Assembly (NCBI GenBank): GCA_020348185.1 | Contig: CP070743.1 | Span: forward strand, 218,259-225,625 | Reading direction: 5' to 3' | Length of the DNA stretch: 7,367 nucleotides | Source of the DNA: Nitrospirota bacterium | Lineage (GTDB): Bacteria; Nitrospirota; Nitrospiria; Nitrospirales; UBA8639 | Shown: positions 1-6,705 of the stretch, one piece after another | How positions within the stretch are numbered: position 1 is the first letter of the stretch | How the letters are laid out: each line of letters opens with the position of its first letter | The notes under the pieces: generated by a model | What the model was told of the DNA's origin: nothing | The model's input: only the letters and a program-made list of their open reading frames with translations | Databases searched by the model: none | Position numbers and translations under genes: made by a program

Positions 1-537
1 ATAGTTTTCAATTTCATTACCAGGAAGGATCCCCACATCGGGAGCGGAGGCATCCAGATAGGCCGGGGTTTTCACTTCCTCACTCGAAGTCAATATCAAT
101 ATGACGAATTCCACCTTTTCATCTTTTGAAAGAGCTCTTAGTTGTTCCCAGATTTTTTCCTGGTGGAAACTTTCAAGACGAACCACTTCTTGAATATCCA
201 GTGGGATGGTGTTCTCCAACTTGGACTTGGTTCTGTCAGTGAATCGAGCCAGGGAGTTGTCGGAAAGGGTCGTGGGGGGATCGGTTTTGACAACATCAGG
301 GACAACGACTAGTCCAACCGGTAACTTCTCCCCGGGGGTTTCCGAGATTTTCGCTTGCACAACGCTGTTCGGGTTAGTTTCTTGCTCAAGCAAGGCGGGC
401 ATGTGAGAAGAAGGCGAGGCCCCGACGCACCCACCGATGACGAAGGACAGAACAAGTAAAGTCCTTGTTACCCTCATAAACCAGTTTTGGACCTGGTTTT
501 GTTTGTGTGACAAATTTGGCATCATCATGGAATTCAT
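1..537 (-). CDS. Putative outer-membrane/periplasmic lipoprotein, 3' end beyond the window
   Basis: The minus-strand frame is open for 179 codons from ATG at 537 to the left edge, so the C-terminus is missing. The start is supported by AGGAG (546-550) 8 nt upstream. Further in-frame Met codons occur at residues 4-6 and 21. A hydrophobic segment (LLVLSFVIGGC) ends in a lipobox, with Cys37 as the predicted lipidated residue. If translation began at Met21 the signal would have a standard length, but I see no ribosome site there. The mature part begins with a Ser/Pro-rich linker, then a strand-like KLPVGLVVVPD, a helical stretch and EFVILILTSS. That order (lipobox, short linker, 'VG-hydrophobic-VPD' strand, helix) faintly recalls the rhombotarget lipoprotein family. 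I am not confident of this, and the diagnostic C-terminus is off the window. It is divergent from the membrane-protein gene at 635 and shares the 97-bp region between them. Confidence 0.75.
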   Translation of the reverse strand, partial: MNSMMMPNLSHKQNQVQNWFMRVTRTLLVLSFVIGGCVGASPSSHMPALLEQETNPNSVVQAKISETPGEKLPVGLVVVPDVVKTDPPTTLSDNSLARFTDRTKSKLENTIPLDIQEVVRLESFHQEKIWEQLRALSKDEKVEFVILILTSSEEVKTPAYLDASAPDVGILPGNEIENY

Positions 538-545
538 GGTCCTGA

Positions 546-550
546 CTCCT
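546..550 (-). promoter_or_regulatory. Shine-Dalgarno site of the lipoprotein gene
   Basis: CTCCT on the plus strand reads AGGAG on the minus strand, 8 nt before ATG 537. It favours this start over the internal Met21 (477), which has no comparable site and would give a shorter, more typical lipoprotein signal. Confidence 0.6.
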
Positions 551-576
551 ATTGGGCGTTTCGGCTCAATGTTATT

Positions 577-582
577 ATTATA
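577..582 (-). promoter_or_regulatory. Possible -10 box (TATAAT) for the lipoprotein gene
   Basis: On the minus strand this is a perfect TATAAT, placing a transcript start about 30 nt before the AGGAG site and the ATG at 537. I find no good -35 hexamer 16-18 nt upstream, so it may need an activator or be chance in an AT-rich stretch. The same stretch offers TATTAT on the plus strand (573-578 or 576-581), which could serve the divergent gene at 635. Confidence 0.35.
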
Positions 583-634
583 GTCTACACCATCCAACAG
601 ATGATATTGGACGCAATAAGGCACGGAGGTCCTC

Positions 635-1150
635 ATGTTACTGAGCACATCGGCTGCTGACTTTCTCGCTCGCATCTCCGCCAAAGTGGTAGATGGCACG
701 GTTATTTTAATGGCCGTCCTCGGGTCACTCAGCTACTCTTTTCCTAACAATATAGCCATCATGGCAACCATATTTGTGACCTTACTGGCGGTGGCTCTAG
801 CCCACGCCTACGCTGAGACGATCAATTGCGTCATGAAAGAGTGTCGTATGGTGCCATGGCCTGAAATGCTCCCGGTCTGGCTCAAACAAACCTGGGTCAT
901 GGTCGGTGCCATACTCCCCATAACGTTCTTTGGTTTGGCGGCGGTTGGTTTCATCACGCAAGATAAAGCCTTCCGCCTAACAGAGATTGCCCTTATCCTC
1001 GTATTGTTCTTTTTCGGATTTCTCTCCAGGCGTCTGGTTGGCGGGGGGATTCTTCGCTCCATTTTATACGGAGGGGGCGCTGTCCTGCTGGGCCTGATAC
1101 TGGTAGAAATTAAGTTATTGGCCAAATACCTGCCCGATATTGGTCAGTAA
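635..1150 (+). CDS. Small integral membrane protein of unknown function (171 aa)
   Basis: ATG at 635 follows GGAGG with 5-6 nt spacing and the frame ends at TAA 1148-1150. The protein is mostly membrane-embedded. Hydrophobic segments lie near residues 18-34, 41-63, 87-107, 114-131 and 142-160, giving 4-5 TM helices depending on whether the first counts. The second carries a polar-ended motif, AHAYAET (56-62), and the loop after TM4 is basic (SRR, 131-133) and followed by GGG. The short first segment 'DGTVILMAVLGSLS' followed by 'AVALAHAYAE' resembles small membrane proteins annotated only as hypothetical in many bacteria. I cannot assign a function, and I see no transporter or enzyme motif. 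It is divergent from the lipoprotein gene and convergent with the porin gene, with only 6 bp between the two stop codons. Confidence 0.88.
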   Translation: MLLSTSAADFLARISAKVVDGTVILMAVLGSLSYSFPNNIAIMATIFVTLLAVALAHAYAETINCVMKECRMVPWPEMLPVWLKQTWVMVGAILPITFFGLAAVGFITQDKAFRLTEIALILVLFFFGFLSRRLVGGGILRSILYGGGAVLLGLILVEIKLLAKYLPDIGQ

Positions 1151-1156
1151 GTCTAC

Positions 1157-2770
1157 TTAAAATTTGAGCTCTGTCGAAAAATACACATAATCAGTATCGT
1201 CAGCCGGAGGGTTCCCGGGAACTTGAGCCAGTGCTTCGATATAGGAACCTTTAAAAAAATGGTCATAGCCAGCGTCAAAAGAGATAAAAGAAGTAAGGAA
1301 CCATTCCCACTGAATTTCAAAATCCGAACCCAGTTCATTCCCGGCCCGGCCGGTCGGATCCTGGAGCCCTGATCCCACCCAGGCATCCCTGCTTTGGGCC
1401 AACCACCACCACCGATATTTCACATTCATTTTCACGTCGCCTTTTGGCCATAACACCAGTCGGACCCCTGGGGAACTGATGTTGGATCGAAAAAAGGGAC
1501 CGAATATCCCTGTGGGGGTGTATTCGAATCGTCGGGCTCCGAACAGGGTGTCAAAGGTCTGACTGGTATTGCCAAAGGGATCACGGGTGCCGCTCGCATA
1601 GTCGTATTGAAAGAGCAGACGAGGTTGCCACATCGCGTCGAACGTATACCCCACCGTGGCATGGCCAAACCAGGCCTGTTGATCTTTCTCCGCTCTTCGT
1701 CCAAACTGATACGCTCCCTCCAGTTCGTAATCAAATAAACCCTTCCTCGAAGTCCTGTACAGACGAAGCCCAAAAGTTGAATAGACTCGTTGTTTACTAA
1801 TATCGGGGTCGTCATCATTTAAGCCGTAATAATACAGATTGGTTCTTGCCGTGGGGATATGATTGCTTTCAAAATGGGTACCCCAAAAAAGGGTATCGTC
1901 CTCTTCAAATAGTTGATTGAAAACCCCAAACGTTCTCGGAGTGGGTCTGACCAGAAACGTTCGCAGGCGCCAGACCTGACCTTGCCCAAGGTTCCAATGC
2001 AACCCGTCAAACGCATTGGTGGTATTGCGAAACCGGTTCCGAGCAATCAGGCGACGATGCCCAAAGTCCATATTAATTCGACCAAAATGCAGAACATTAC
2101 GAAGCCCCCTGCCAAAAAGATTGTCAAAGGTTGCGGAAAGAAAAATCTGTTGCAGTTCCGTTTCATTAAAAATGGCATCACTGATCAACTCCCCCTCGTT
2201 CGCCCCAATTGCCCGCGAATCTTGAAATTCCAAGAGGAATCGAAAAATTTCCCCATTCATGCCAAAGCGAAACCGGGTCCGGAGGGGGAGCTGGTCGGTG
2301 GTCCCAAACTCGCCTTTCCGAAAGGGGTTGGTCATGACATTGAATCTCGCACGGAAGTCCACACCCACATCTATCCAATCAGGTAATCGCGAATAGTAAT
2401 GAAGATACCGGGTCCACCGGACCTGGCTTTCAGGAAAGAGGATTTGATCGGCCGTTCCCCTCCACGGTTGATTCGGGGCCTCCTTGATTGTTTCTAGAAG
2501 GTATTCGGTGAATCCCGAATGAGTTACGTTGGTCTTGTTCGTGTTATTCTGGGGGTCGGCTCCTTCAGCTAAGGCTGTCCGCGCAAGGAACCCAAAGATG
2601 AGGCTAAACAGAAGAAGGGCTATTAACGTTTTGCCGGCCCTTGATAGGAAACCAGTATTATTTGATTTTTTGAGCCTTCTTAATCTCGTCAAAGATCTCG
2701 GTTGTTCGAAAGGATAGTATTCCAAATTCCTTAGAGTGGCGGTAACCGCAAAGGCAGTAAATGTTATCAA
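1157..2770 (-). CDS. Alginate-export-family outer-membrane beta-barrel protein (AlgE-like porin)
   Basis: Predicted outer-membrane channel of the alginate export family (PF13372 type). After a signal segment (about 47-68, cleavage after ALA68) and a linker, the chain alternates short aromatic-flanked strands with polar turns. Examples are WIDVGVDFRARF (132-143) and LPLRTRFRFGMNGEIF (161-176). Family-like features include LHFGRINMDFGHRR (227-240), YASGTRDPFGN followed by TFDTLFGARR (391-414), and a strand-forming C-terminus ending in Phe537, as expected for BAM insertion. The start is uncertain. The frame allows only TTG codons before the signal: 2770, 2725 and 2692. The 2770 start has no visible ribosome site and gives about 45 residues before the hydrophobic core. 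The one at 2692 gives a more normal, basic signal peptide (LTRLRRLKK). It lies 44 bp after the patatin stop on the same strand, so it is probably co-transcribed. The substrate is not readable from sequence; this family is used for many solutes besides alginate. Confidence 0.85.
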   Translation of the reverse strand: MITFTAFAVTATLRNLEYYPFEQPRSLTRLRRLKKSNNTGFLSRAGKTLIALLLFSLIFGFLARTALAEGADPQNNTNKTNVTHSGFTEYLLETIKEAPNQPWRGTADQILFPESQVRWTRYLHYYSRLPDWIDVGVDFRARFNVMTNPFRKGEFGTTDQLPLRTRFRFGMNGEIFRFLLEFQDSRAIGANEGELISDAIFNETELQQIFLSATFDNLFGRGLRNVLHFGRINMDFGHRRLIARNRFRNTTNAFDGLHWNLGQGQVWRLRTFLVRPTPRTFGVFNQLFEEDDTLFWGTHFESNHIPTARTNLYYYGLNDDDPDISKQRVYSTFGLRLYRTSRKGLFDYELEGAYQFGRRAEKDQQAWFGHATVGYTFDAMWQPRLLFQYDYASGTRDPFGNTSQTFDTLFGARRFEYTPTGIFGPFFRSNISSPGVRLVLWPKGDVKMNVKYRWWWLAQSRDAWVGSGLQDPTGRAGNELGSDFEIQWEWFLTSFISFDAGYDHFFKGSYIEALAQVPGNPPADDTDYVYFSTELKF

Positions 2771-2814
2771 ACTAAAAATCTGAAATTCAGCAGGTCCGAA
2801 GTCAAGATCTATAA

Positions 2815-5800
2815 TTAAGCATGCTCAGCGACAGGCCTCGCCGCGGGCTGAAGTTTCTTGAACTCTCCTAAGGCCTCGGCATTGGAGAACAACTCATCGC
2901 CTATATGAAACCCGAGAGATCGATAAGCTTCAAATCGCGCTTCGGAAAAAAATTGGCCCGCAGTGGATTCGTGGGGAAAATCTGGATTTTCGGATTGATA
3001 TTTTCGAATGTACTCATATTCGTCACCCGTCAGCGAGGATTTGATATACAACAGGTACCCGGTCTCCCCATCGGCATATCGGATAATCCCAAGGCTCGAA
3101 TGGGCAGTGCTCAATCCCTCCGCATTCTTACGGATGGGATCAAGATCGATTTCGATCTCAATTCCCAAGTCGATGCGGGCATAAAGCATGAGTTTCACTA
3201 GGCTGCCGAATTTCATTTCCGGGTCCCGGCCGCCGTCGACGGCAATGATGAATTTGCAACGCCGCCGCAATAATTCATAGACACCAAGATTCTCAATATG
3301 ACCTCCGTCAGAAACATTTATGAATCGTCCGGCCATGTCCAAATGCCCAAGCGACTCCTTGAGCAGATATTTGGGGCCGGGTCCCCGACGTAGTCCTATT
3401 CGCGTCAGGAAGGAGGCATCGTTAGCAACCATGGGATTTGGAATCCAATATCCGAGCCGAATATTGAGCAACGTCATGATGAACACAAGAGATTTCTGTG
3501 TCGCCACACCCGCATTCGGCGACGCGGCGGCTCCCGAAATGGCCATGGCCGTCCCCAGATCAAGATTACCATCGTAACTCTCCATCTGCTCAGTTCCTAA
3601 GTAGCCAGTCCTTTCACAACCCGTGAAGCATTTACTAAAGATAAAAAAGTCTGAAACCCTCCCCCTCAGGCTCGGATCCCTGCTTCCTTGAAGATTCAGC
3701 GCCACGTTGATGAGGTGGTAGGGGGCCGCACTCCCCTCGGCGTTGAGTTCTGAGAGCTTTTGCGAGTCATGATGCTCAATTCCTCCCGATTGGGAAAGCT
3801 GAAACAGGTAAGCTTTACTGAGCCTGTCCCTATAAAAACTGTGGGCGGCCGTCTGGTTAATATCCACCGTTAACCAGTAGAGAAACAAGATTCCCAACAC
3901 ACCGAACGTAATCCAATCCGCTCGATCATCCCACAGATCGTGGGCAATGCTACCTTGGAGGATCCCCCCGAAAAATCCCTTTCTCTGTTCTGAGGTCCCG
4001 ACGATCTTAAGCCTTTCTCCCTTTCTGCTGATGATGTAGTGATAAGGATCTTGTATTTCCCAACGATGGTCACTTTGCTGCCTGACCAAGGCCTTATCAC
4101 TGAGGGCGATGCCAAGGTCGCTAAAGGCCTGACGCCATTGATCGGTTAAATCGAGAAGCCCTTGGGTTGTCAGGGTGGAATCACGGCGCGTCGAACGAAT
4201 TCGCACGCCCTCCTTCGCTCGGCTCAACTCGTATTTTCTCCCATTCCTCCTGTCAGTGATCCGGACCTTGTCAAAGGGAGATACCAGGTCACTTCCGGCA
4301 GCCTTTTCCACGTTTTGCATGGCACCCACAAGGTCTTCAAAGGTGACACCGGTCTTCGATTCGAAGATCGGATAAAAAGTGCCGCCGGTAGCTCCGGCCA
4401 GGGTCCGAAAAAGATTAAAATGCGCTCGCTTGGAAAAGGTGATTCCGTAGAAACGAATATTGTGGTGTCGGGCATAATCGGTAAACTCATCTTCTATCCA
4501 ATTTTGAAGACTCTGATCGTGGCGATTGGGTTCCAGTTCAATGCGCCCGTCGCTTAAAAGAATGATTGACTGCCGTACACCGGGCCGGCCATTCTCCGAA
4601 AGCTCCCGAACCGCACGCTCCAGAGCAGCAGGAAGATTTGAGCGCTTGCCACGAAAATCCAGCCTGGGCGATTCGTTCTCACGGCCCTTGAACAGATTGT
4701 TTAACAGGGCCTCCTTATTCTCTCTTGTCAGAAGTTCGAGCGAAAGGGCTTTATAGACATGTTCATCGTACCAAAACACCGCCATCTTCACGGTGGAGCG
4801 CAGATTCATCACTGTTCTCTCCAGTGAGGCTTTAAAGGTCTCCTCAAAGGCTTTCCTGTCAGCAAAGGGCGGCACGGAATTATCCAGGAGCACGACGACA
4901 TCATGGGGGTTAGCTTCCTCCACAAACCTCACCGCCTGTCCTAAATCGTCATCGGAAAGTGATATCCCGGCATGAATCATCAGGCCAGTTGGGGCATCGG
5001 AAATTTGGAGGGTATAGGACACCGTCTGGAGAATTTCGGAAAGATCCGGGCCCGGGACAATCTGTTCGAATCCCCACTCTCCTGTGGTAGGTTCATGGTT
5101 GACCCAATAGAGATGAGAACCAAGGATCTTAAAACGGTTATCTTCACCATCTGGTAACGCTTGTGCATTGGGGCTCAGGCGATAGCCTTTTTTCGCCATG
5201 GCCTCTCTGAGCTCATGTTTAATCCGTCCCCGGTTGAGCTGATACTGGTAATCGGGATAGACACTGACGTGGTGGGGCTCTCGCACAAGAGCATAGGCCC
5301 CCGAACCATCATGAATGAGCCAACGCAAGTCCTCTCGGAGCGTAATGACTTGAGCACTTTGAGAAAGGCGGACGCCATGCTCTTTAAACTGATTTCTGAG
5401 TTCCGGGGTCACCCGGTCCATATCTCCCAGTTGATGGGCATAAGAAACATCCAGACTGAGCAGCTCATTGGGAGTAATGAAGGGGGAATCGATTTGTATC
5501 GTTAAAAACACCAGGTAGAGTAACAAGAGGAACCCGGGGCCAAGAAGCCCCAGAAGAAACAACAACAATTTCCCCCCCCACCGGCTCAGATGCTTGGAGG
5601 CACGACCGGCAAACATGAACAGGACAAGCACCAGAAGAATCACCAACCACTGAAGATAGTCACGGGGTTCAAATGGCCGTAAGAGATCTGTGGTGACGCT
5701 TCTCTTCACCTCGACCCACGACTGATCGAGCGATTGGTCAATAAACAGGAACATGGGGACGAGAAATAGGAGACTGAGTAACAGGACGAGAATGACAGCA

Positions 5801-6477
5801 AAGGTCAGTTCTTGAATATTGCGCTGCGCCCAATTTGAACGCCCGCGCAGCACACGACTGATCAGGGGTAACACAATGACCAACAGAACAAAAACCCCGA
5901 CCCCCCCCAACACCAAGTAATCGAATGGAAGATGTATATTGCTACCAATTTCATAGACGAACTCTGTCACTAACACCATTAACAAGATGAGAAAAACAAA
6001 GATCAGGAGATTGCTGAGGATTCCCCGCAGAAGGAGCGCCGGGATCCGGAGCTTATCCAATATCCCGCCTGGAGCCAGGTACTGGGCTCCTTCCCGCAGT
6101 TGGCCGACGGCTAGGGGTTCACGCGTGCCGACTTGGTAACGGAGAGGGAAACGATCTTGCTCAGGACCCACGTTTGGATCTTTGAGCAAAGAGCTGAGGC
6201 AAGAGCCGATAAAGCCACCCCCAGACACCGTGGAAAGGTAGTCGACCGACTTGAGCAGACCATGCTTGGCCAGGGCCTGAATCACTCCCAGGCTAAACGT
6301 TGAGGACCGGATTCCACCACCCGATAAGGCCAGACCCACGAGTCCGAGTTTGGCGGATGGGGACTGATCCGAAGGAACCTCGGAAATATCGAGGTTTTGA
6401 CGCCGCTTGCTGATTTCTTCAAGTTCAGCAGGAAATACGTCTTGAAGAAACTGTTTTTTCCCGTCAGGGTTGTTCAA
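2815..6477 (-). CDS. Membrane patatin-like phospholipase with inserted vWA domain (1220 aa)
   Basis: Predicted Ser/Asp-dyad acyl hydrolase. The N-terminal patatin half has the oxyanion loop SGGGIRS (52-58) and nucleophile elbow STVSGGG, with Ser85. It is followed by five TM helices (about 151-172, 184-207, 222-246, 274-292, 303-328). Next come two copies of an unrecognised repeat (359-400, 422-460), a vWA-like domain (about 525-720; DNSVP at 532, LLSDG at 641), a third repeat (781-818) and TM6 (853-872). The C-terminal patatin half has FYRDRLSKAY (881-890), LGTAMAISGAAASPN (974-988), SDGGHIENLGVYEL (1056-1069; catalytic Asp1057 expected) and ARIDLGIEI (1100-1108). Loop charges fit a cytoplasmic patatin and a periplasmic vWA. 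The split patatin-TM-patatin layout matches known large patatin-like proteins; the vWA and repeats are the oddity. Translation starts at TTG, supported by AGAGGAT 5 nt upstream and an in-frame TGA shortly before. It heads a likely operon with the porin. Substrate unknown. Confidence 0.92.
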   Translation of the reverse strand: MNNPDGKKQFLQDVFPAELEEISKRRQNLDISEVPSDQSPSAKLGLVGLALSGGGIRSSTFSLGVIQALAKHGLLKSVDYLSTVSGGGFIGSCLSSLLKDPNVGPEQDRFPLRYQVGTREPLAVGQLREGAQYLAPGGILDKLRIPALLLRGILSNLLIFVFLILLMVLVTEFVYEIGSNIHLPFDYLVLGGVGVFVLLVIVLPLISRVLRGRSNWAQRNIQELTFAVILVLLLSLLFLVPMFLFIDQSLDQSWVEVKRSVTTDLLRPFEPRDYLQWLVILLVLVLFMFAGRASKHLSRWGGKLLLFLLGLLGPGFLLLLYLVFLTIQIDSPFITPNELLSLDVSYAHQLGDMDRVTPELRNQFKEHGVRLSQSAQVITLREDLRWLIHDGSGAYALVREPHHVSVYPDYQYQLNRGRIKHELREAMAKKGYRLSPNAQALPDGEDNRFKILGSHLYWVNHEPTTGEWGFEQIVPGPDLSEILQTVSYTLQISDAPTGLMIHAGISLSDDDLGQAVRFVEEANPHDVVVLLDNSVPPFADRKAFEETFKASLERTVMNLRSTVKMAVFWYDEHVYKALSLELLTRENKEALLNNLFKGRENESPRLDFRGKRSNLPAALERAVRELSENGRPGVRQSIILLSDGRIELEPNRHDQSLQNWIEDEFTDYARHHNIRFYGITFSKRAHFNLFRTLAGATGGTFYPIFESKTGVTFEDLVGAMQNVEKAAGSDLVSPFDKVRITDRRNGRKYELSRAKEGVRIRSTRRDSTLTTQGLLDLTDQWRQAFSDLGIALSDKALVRQQSDHRWEIQDPYHYIISRKGERLKIVGTSEQRKGFFGGILQGSIAHDLWDDRADWITFGVLGILFLYWLTVDINQTAAHSFYRDRLSKAYLFQLSQSGGIEHHDSQKLSELNAEGSAAPYHLINVALNLQGSRDPSLRGRVSDFFIFSKCFTGCERTGYLGTEQMESYDGNLDLGTAMAISGAAASPNAGVATQKSLVFIMTLLNIRLGYWIPNPMVANDASFLTRIGLRRGPGPKYLLKESLGHLDMAGRFINVSDGGHIENLGVYELLRRRCKFIIAVDGGRDPEMKFGSLVKLMLYARIDLGIEIEIDLDPIRKNAEGLSTAHSSLGIIRYADGETGYLLYIKSSLTGDEYEYIRKYQSENPDFPHESTAGQFFSEARFEAYRSLGFHIGDELFSNAEALGEFKKLQPAARPVAEHA
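4024..4137 (-). repeat. Protein repeat copy 3 (patatin residues 781-818)
   Basis: Encodes WRQAFSDLGIALSDKA followed by DHRWEIQDPYHYIISR. It matches the signature of copies 1 and 2, with one residue fewer between the Ala and the D-x-R-W-x-I part. It sits on the far side of the vWA domain, just before TM6, so the repeats bracket the vWA domain. Confidence 0.65.
4318..4905 (-). other. vWA-like domain within the patatin protein (about residues 525-720)
   Basis: The region opens with a hydrophobic strand and MIDAS-like loop, DVVVLLDNSVP (526-536). After helices and a strand (VKMAVFWYD, 563-571) comes RSNLPAALERAV (612-623), at the place of the usual T-x2-x-AL helix. Then come SIILLSDG (637-644) and RFYGITF (675-681), followed by FRTLAGATGGTFYPI (690-704), a typical vWA ending. 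Metal-site residues would be Asp532, Ser534, Ser613 (in place of Thr) and Asp643. The fifth position is Pro536 instead of Ser. This order is characteristic of vWA folds, which bind protein partners, often through a divalent metal. Confidence 0.8.
5098..5214 (-). repeat. Protein repeat copy 2 (patatin residues 422-460)
   Basis: Encodes ELREAMAKKGYRLSPNA followed by DNRFKILGSHLYWV. It aligns with copy 1 without gaps from ELR to the D-x-R-[WF]-x-I signature (A375 to D383 and A438 to D446 are both 8 residues). It directly precedes the linker to the vWA domain. Confidence 0.65.
5278..5403 (-). repeat. Protein repeat copy 1 (patatin residues 359-400)
   Basis: Encodes ELRNQFKEHGVRLSQSA followed by DLRWLIHD. 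It shares with copies 2 and 3 the pattern R-x2-[FM]-x3-G-x2-LS-x2-A, then after 7-8 residues D-x-R-[WF]-x-I, then a Tyr-containing strand. It lies just after TM5, predicted periplasmic. Confidence 0.65.
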
Positions 6478-6480
6478 GAG

Positions 6481-6487
6481 ATCCTCT
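6481..6487 (-). promoter_or_regulatory. Shine-Dalgarno site deciding the patatin TTG start
   Basis: Minus-strand AGAGGAT places GAGG 5 nt before TTG 6477. An in-frame TGA lies a few codons farther upstream and there is no in-frame ATG or GTG between, so the TTG is the only well-supported start. Confidence 0.65.
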
Positions 6488-6506
6488 TTTGGCCATTTTC
6501 ACATGC

Positions 6507-6536
6507 ATAATGAATGAATTCAACAGGACGGGTCAA
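6507..6536 (-). promoter_or_regulatory. Putative sigma70-type promoter of the patatin-porin operon
   Basis: On the minus strand TTGACC (6531-6536; 5 of 6 to the -35 consensus) is followed after 18 nt by CATTAT (6507-6512; 4 of 6 to the -10 consensus). Transcription would start near 6500, leaving a leader of about 23 nt that contains the AGAGGAT ribosome site. The placement is coherent with the TTG start at 6477, but the boxes are imperfect. Confidence 0.4.
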
Positions 6537-6543
6537 ACTGAAA

Positions 6544-6588
6544 TTTTTTTTGCAAAAAACAATAGCAAACTATATTTTCAGAAATTTT
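6544..6588. other. Phased A/T tracts, probable intrinsically bent DNA
   Basis: T8 (6544-6551), A6 (6554-6559), AAA (near 6567), TTTT (near 6576) and AAATTTT (near 6585) recur every 9-10 bp. The first two form the perfect 14-bp palindrome TTTTTTGCAAAAAA (6546-6559). Tracts in helical phase usually curve DNA. The segment lies just upstream of the putative patatin promoter, where it could aid polymerase or nucleoid-protein binding. Confidence 0.4.
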
Positions 6589-6676
6589 CCGATCTCCTGT
6601 CCTGGTTTGTCTTACGTGTTAAGTTGAAAAGCTATAGTTCCGGTTAGACAACAAGAGACACAAACCCAGAAAATTC

Positions 6677-6705
6677 TTGATTACACAATCCATCATCTAT
6701 ACCAT
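6677..6705 (+). promoter_or_regulatory. Weak candidate promoter for the sulfatase gene
   Basis: TTGATT (6677-6682) and TACCAT (6700-6705) each match 4 of 6 consensus positions with a 17-nt spacer, and would give a leader of about 30 nt. It is weak enough to be chance. The rest of the 264-bp divergent region shows no hairpin with a U-run and no RNA gene that I can support. Confidence 0.22.

Noticed and set aside
551..581. TTGGGC / TATTAT pair as a plus-strand promoter for the gene at 635
   Set aside because: The -35 matches only 3 of 6 positions, and the -10 overlaps the better minus-strand TATAAT. There is not enough to list it as a separate site.
808..1125. Minus-strand open frame of 105 codons antisense to the small membrane protein
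   Set aside because: The translation is Arg/Pro/Thr-rich without domain features, while the opposite strand gives a coherent multi-TM protein with a good ribosome site.
1913..2386. Plus-strand open frame of 157 codons inside the porin gene
   Set aside because: It is antisense to the porin with low-complexity, Lys/Pro-rich content, no ribosome site and no recognisable domain. It is a shadow of the real gene.
2774..2790. CTGAATTTCAG followed by ATTTTT on the minus strand, between patatin and porin, as a possible terminator
   Set aside because: The stem is only 4 bp with a 3-nt loop and is AT-rich. It is too weak for an intrinsic terminator, and the genes look co-transcribed.
6476..6507. Short minus-strand reading frame (ATG CAT GTG AAA ATG GCC..., 14 codons) overlapping the patatin start
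   Set aside because: It would end inside the first codons of the patatin and has no ribosome site of its own. The AGAGGAT inside it fits the TTG start, so the frame is probably chance.
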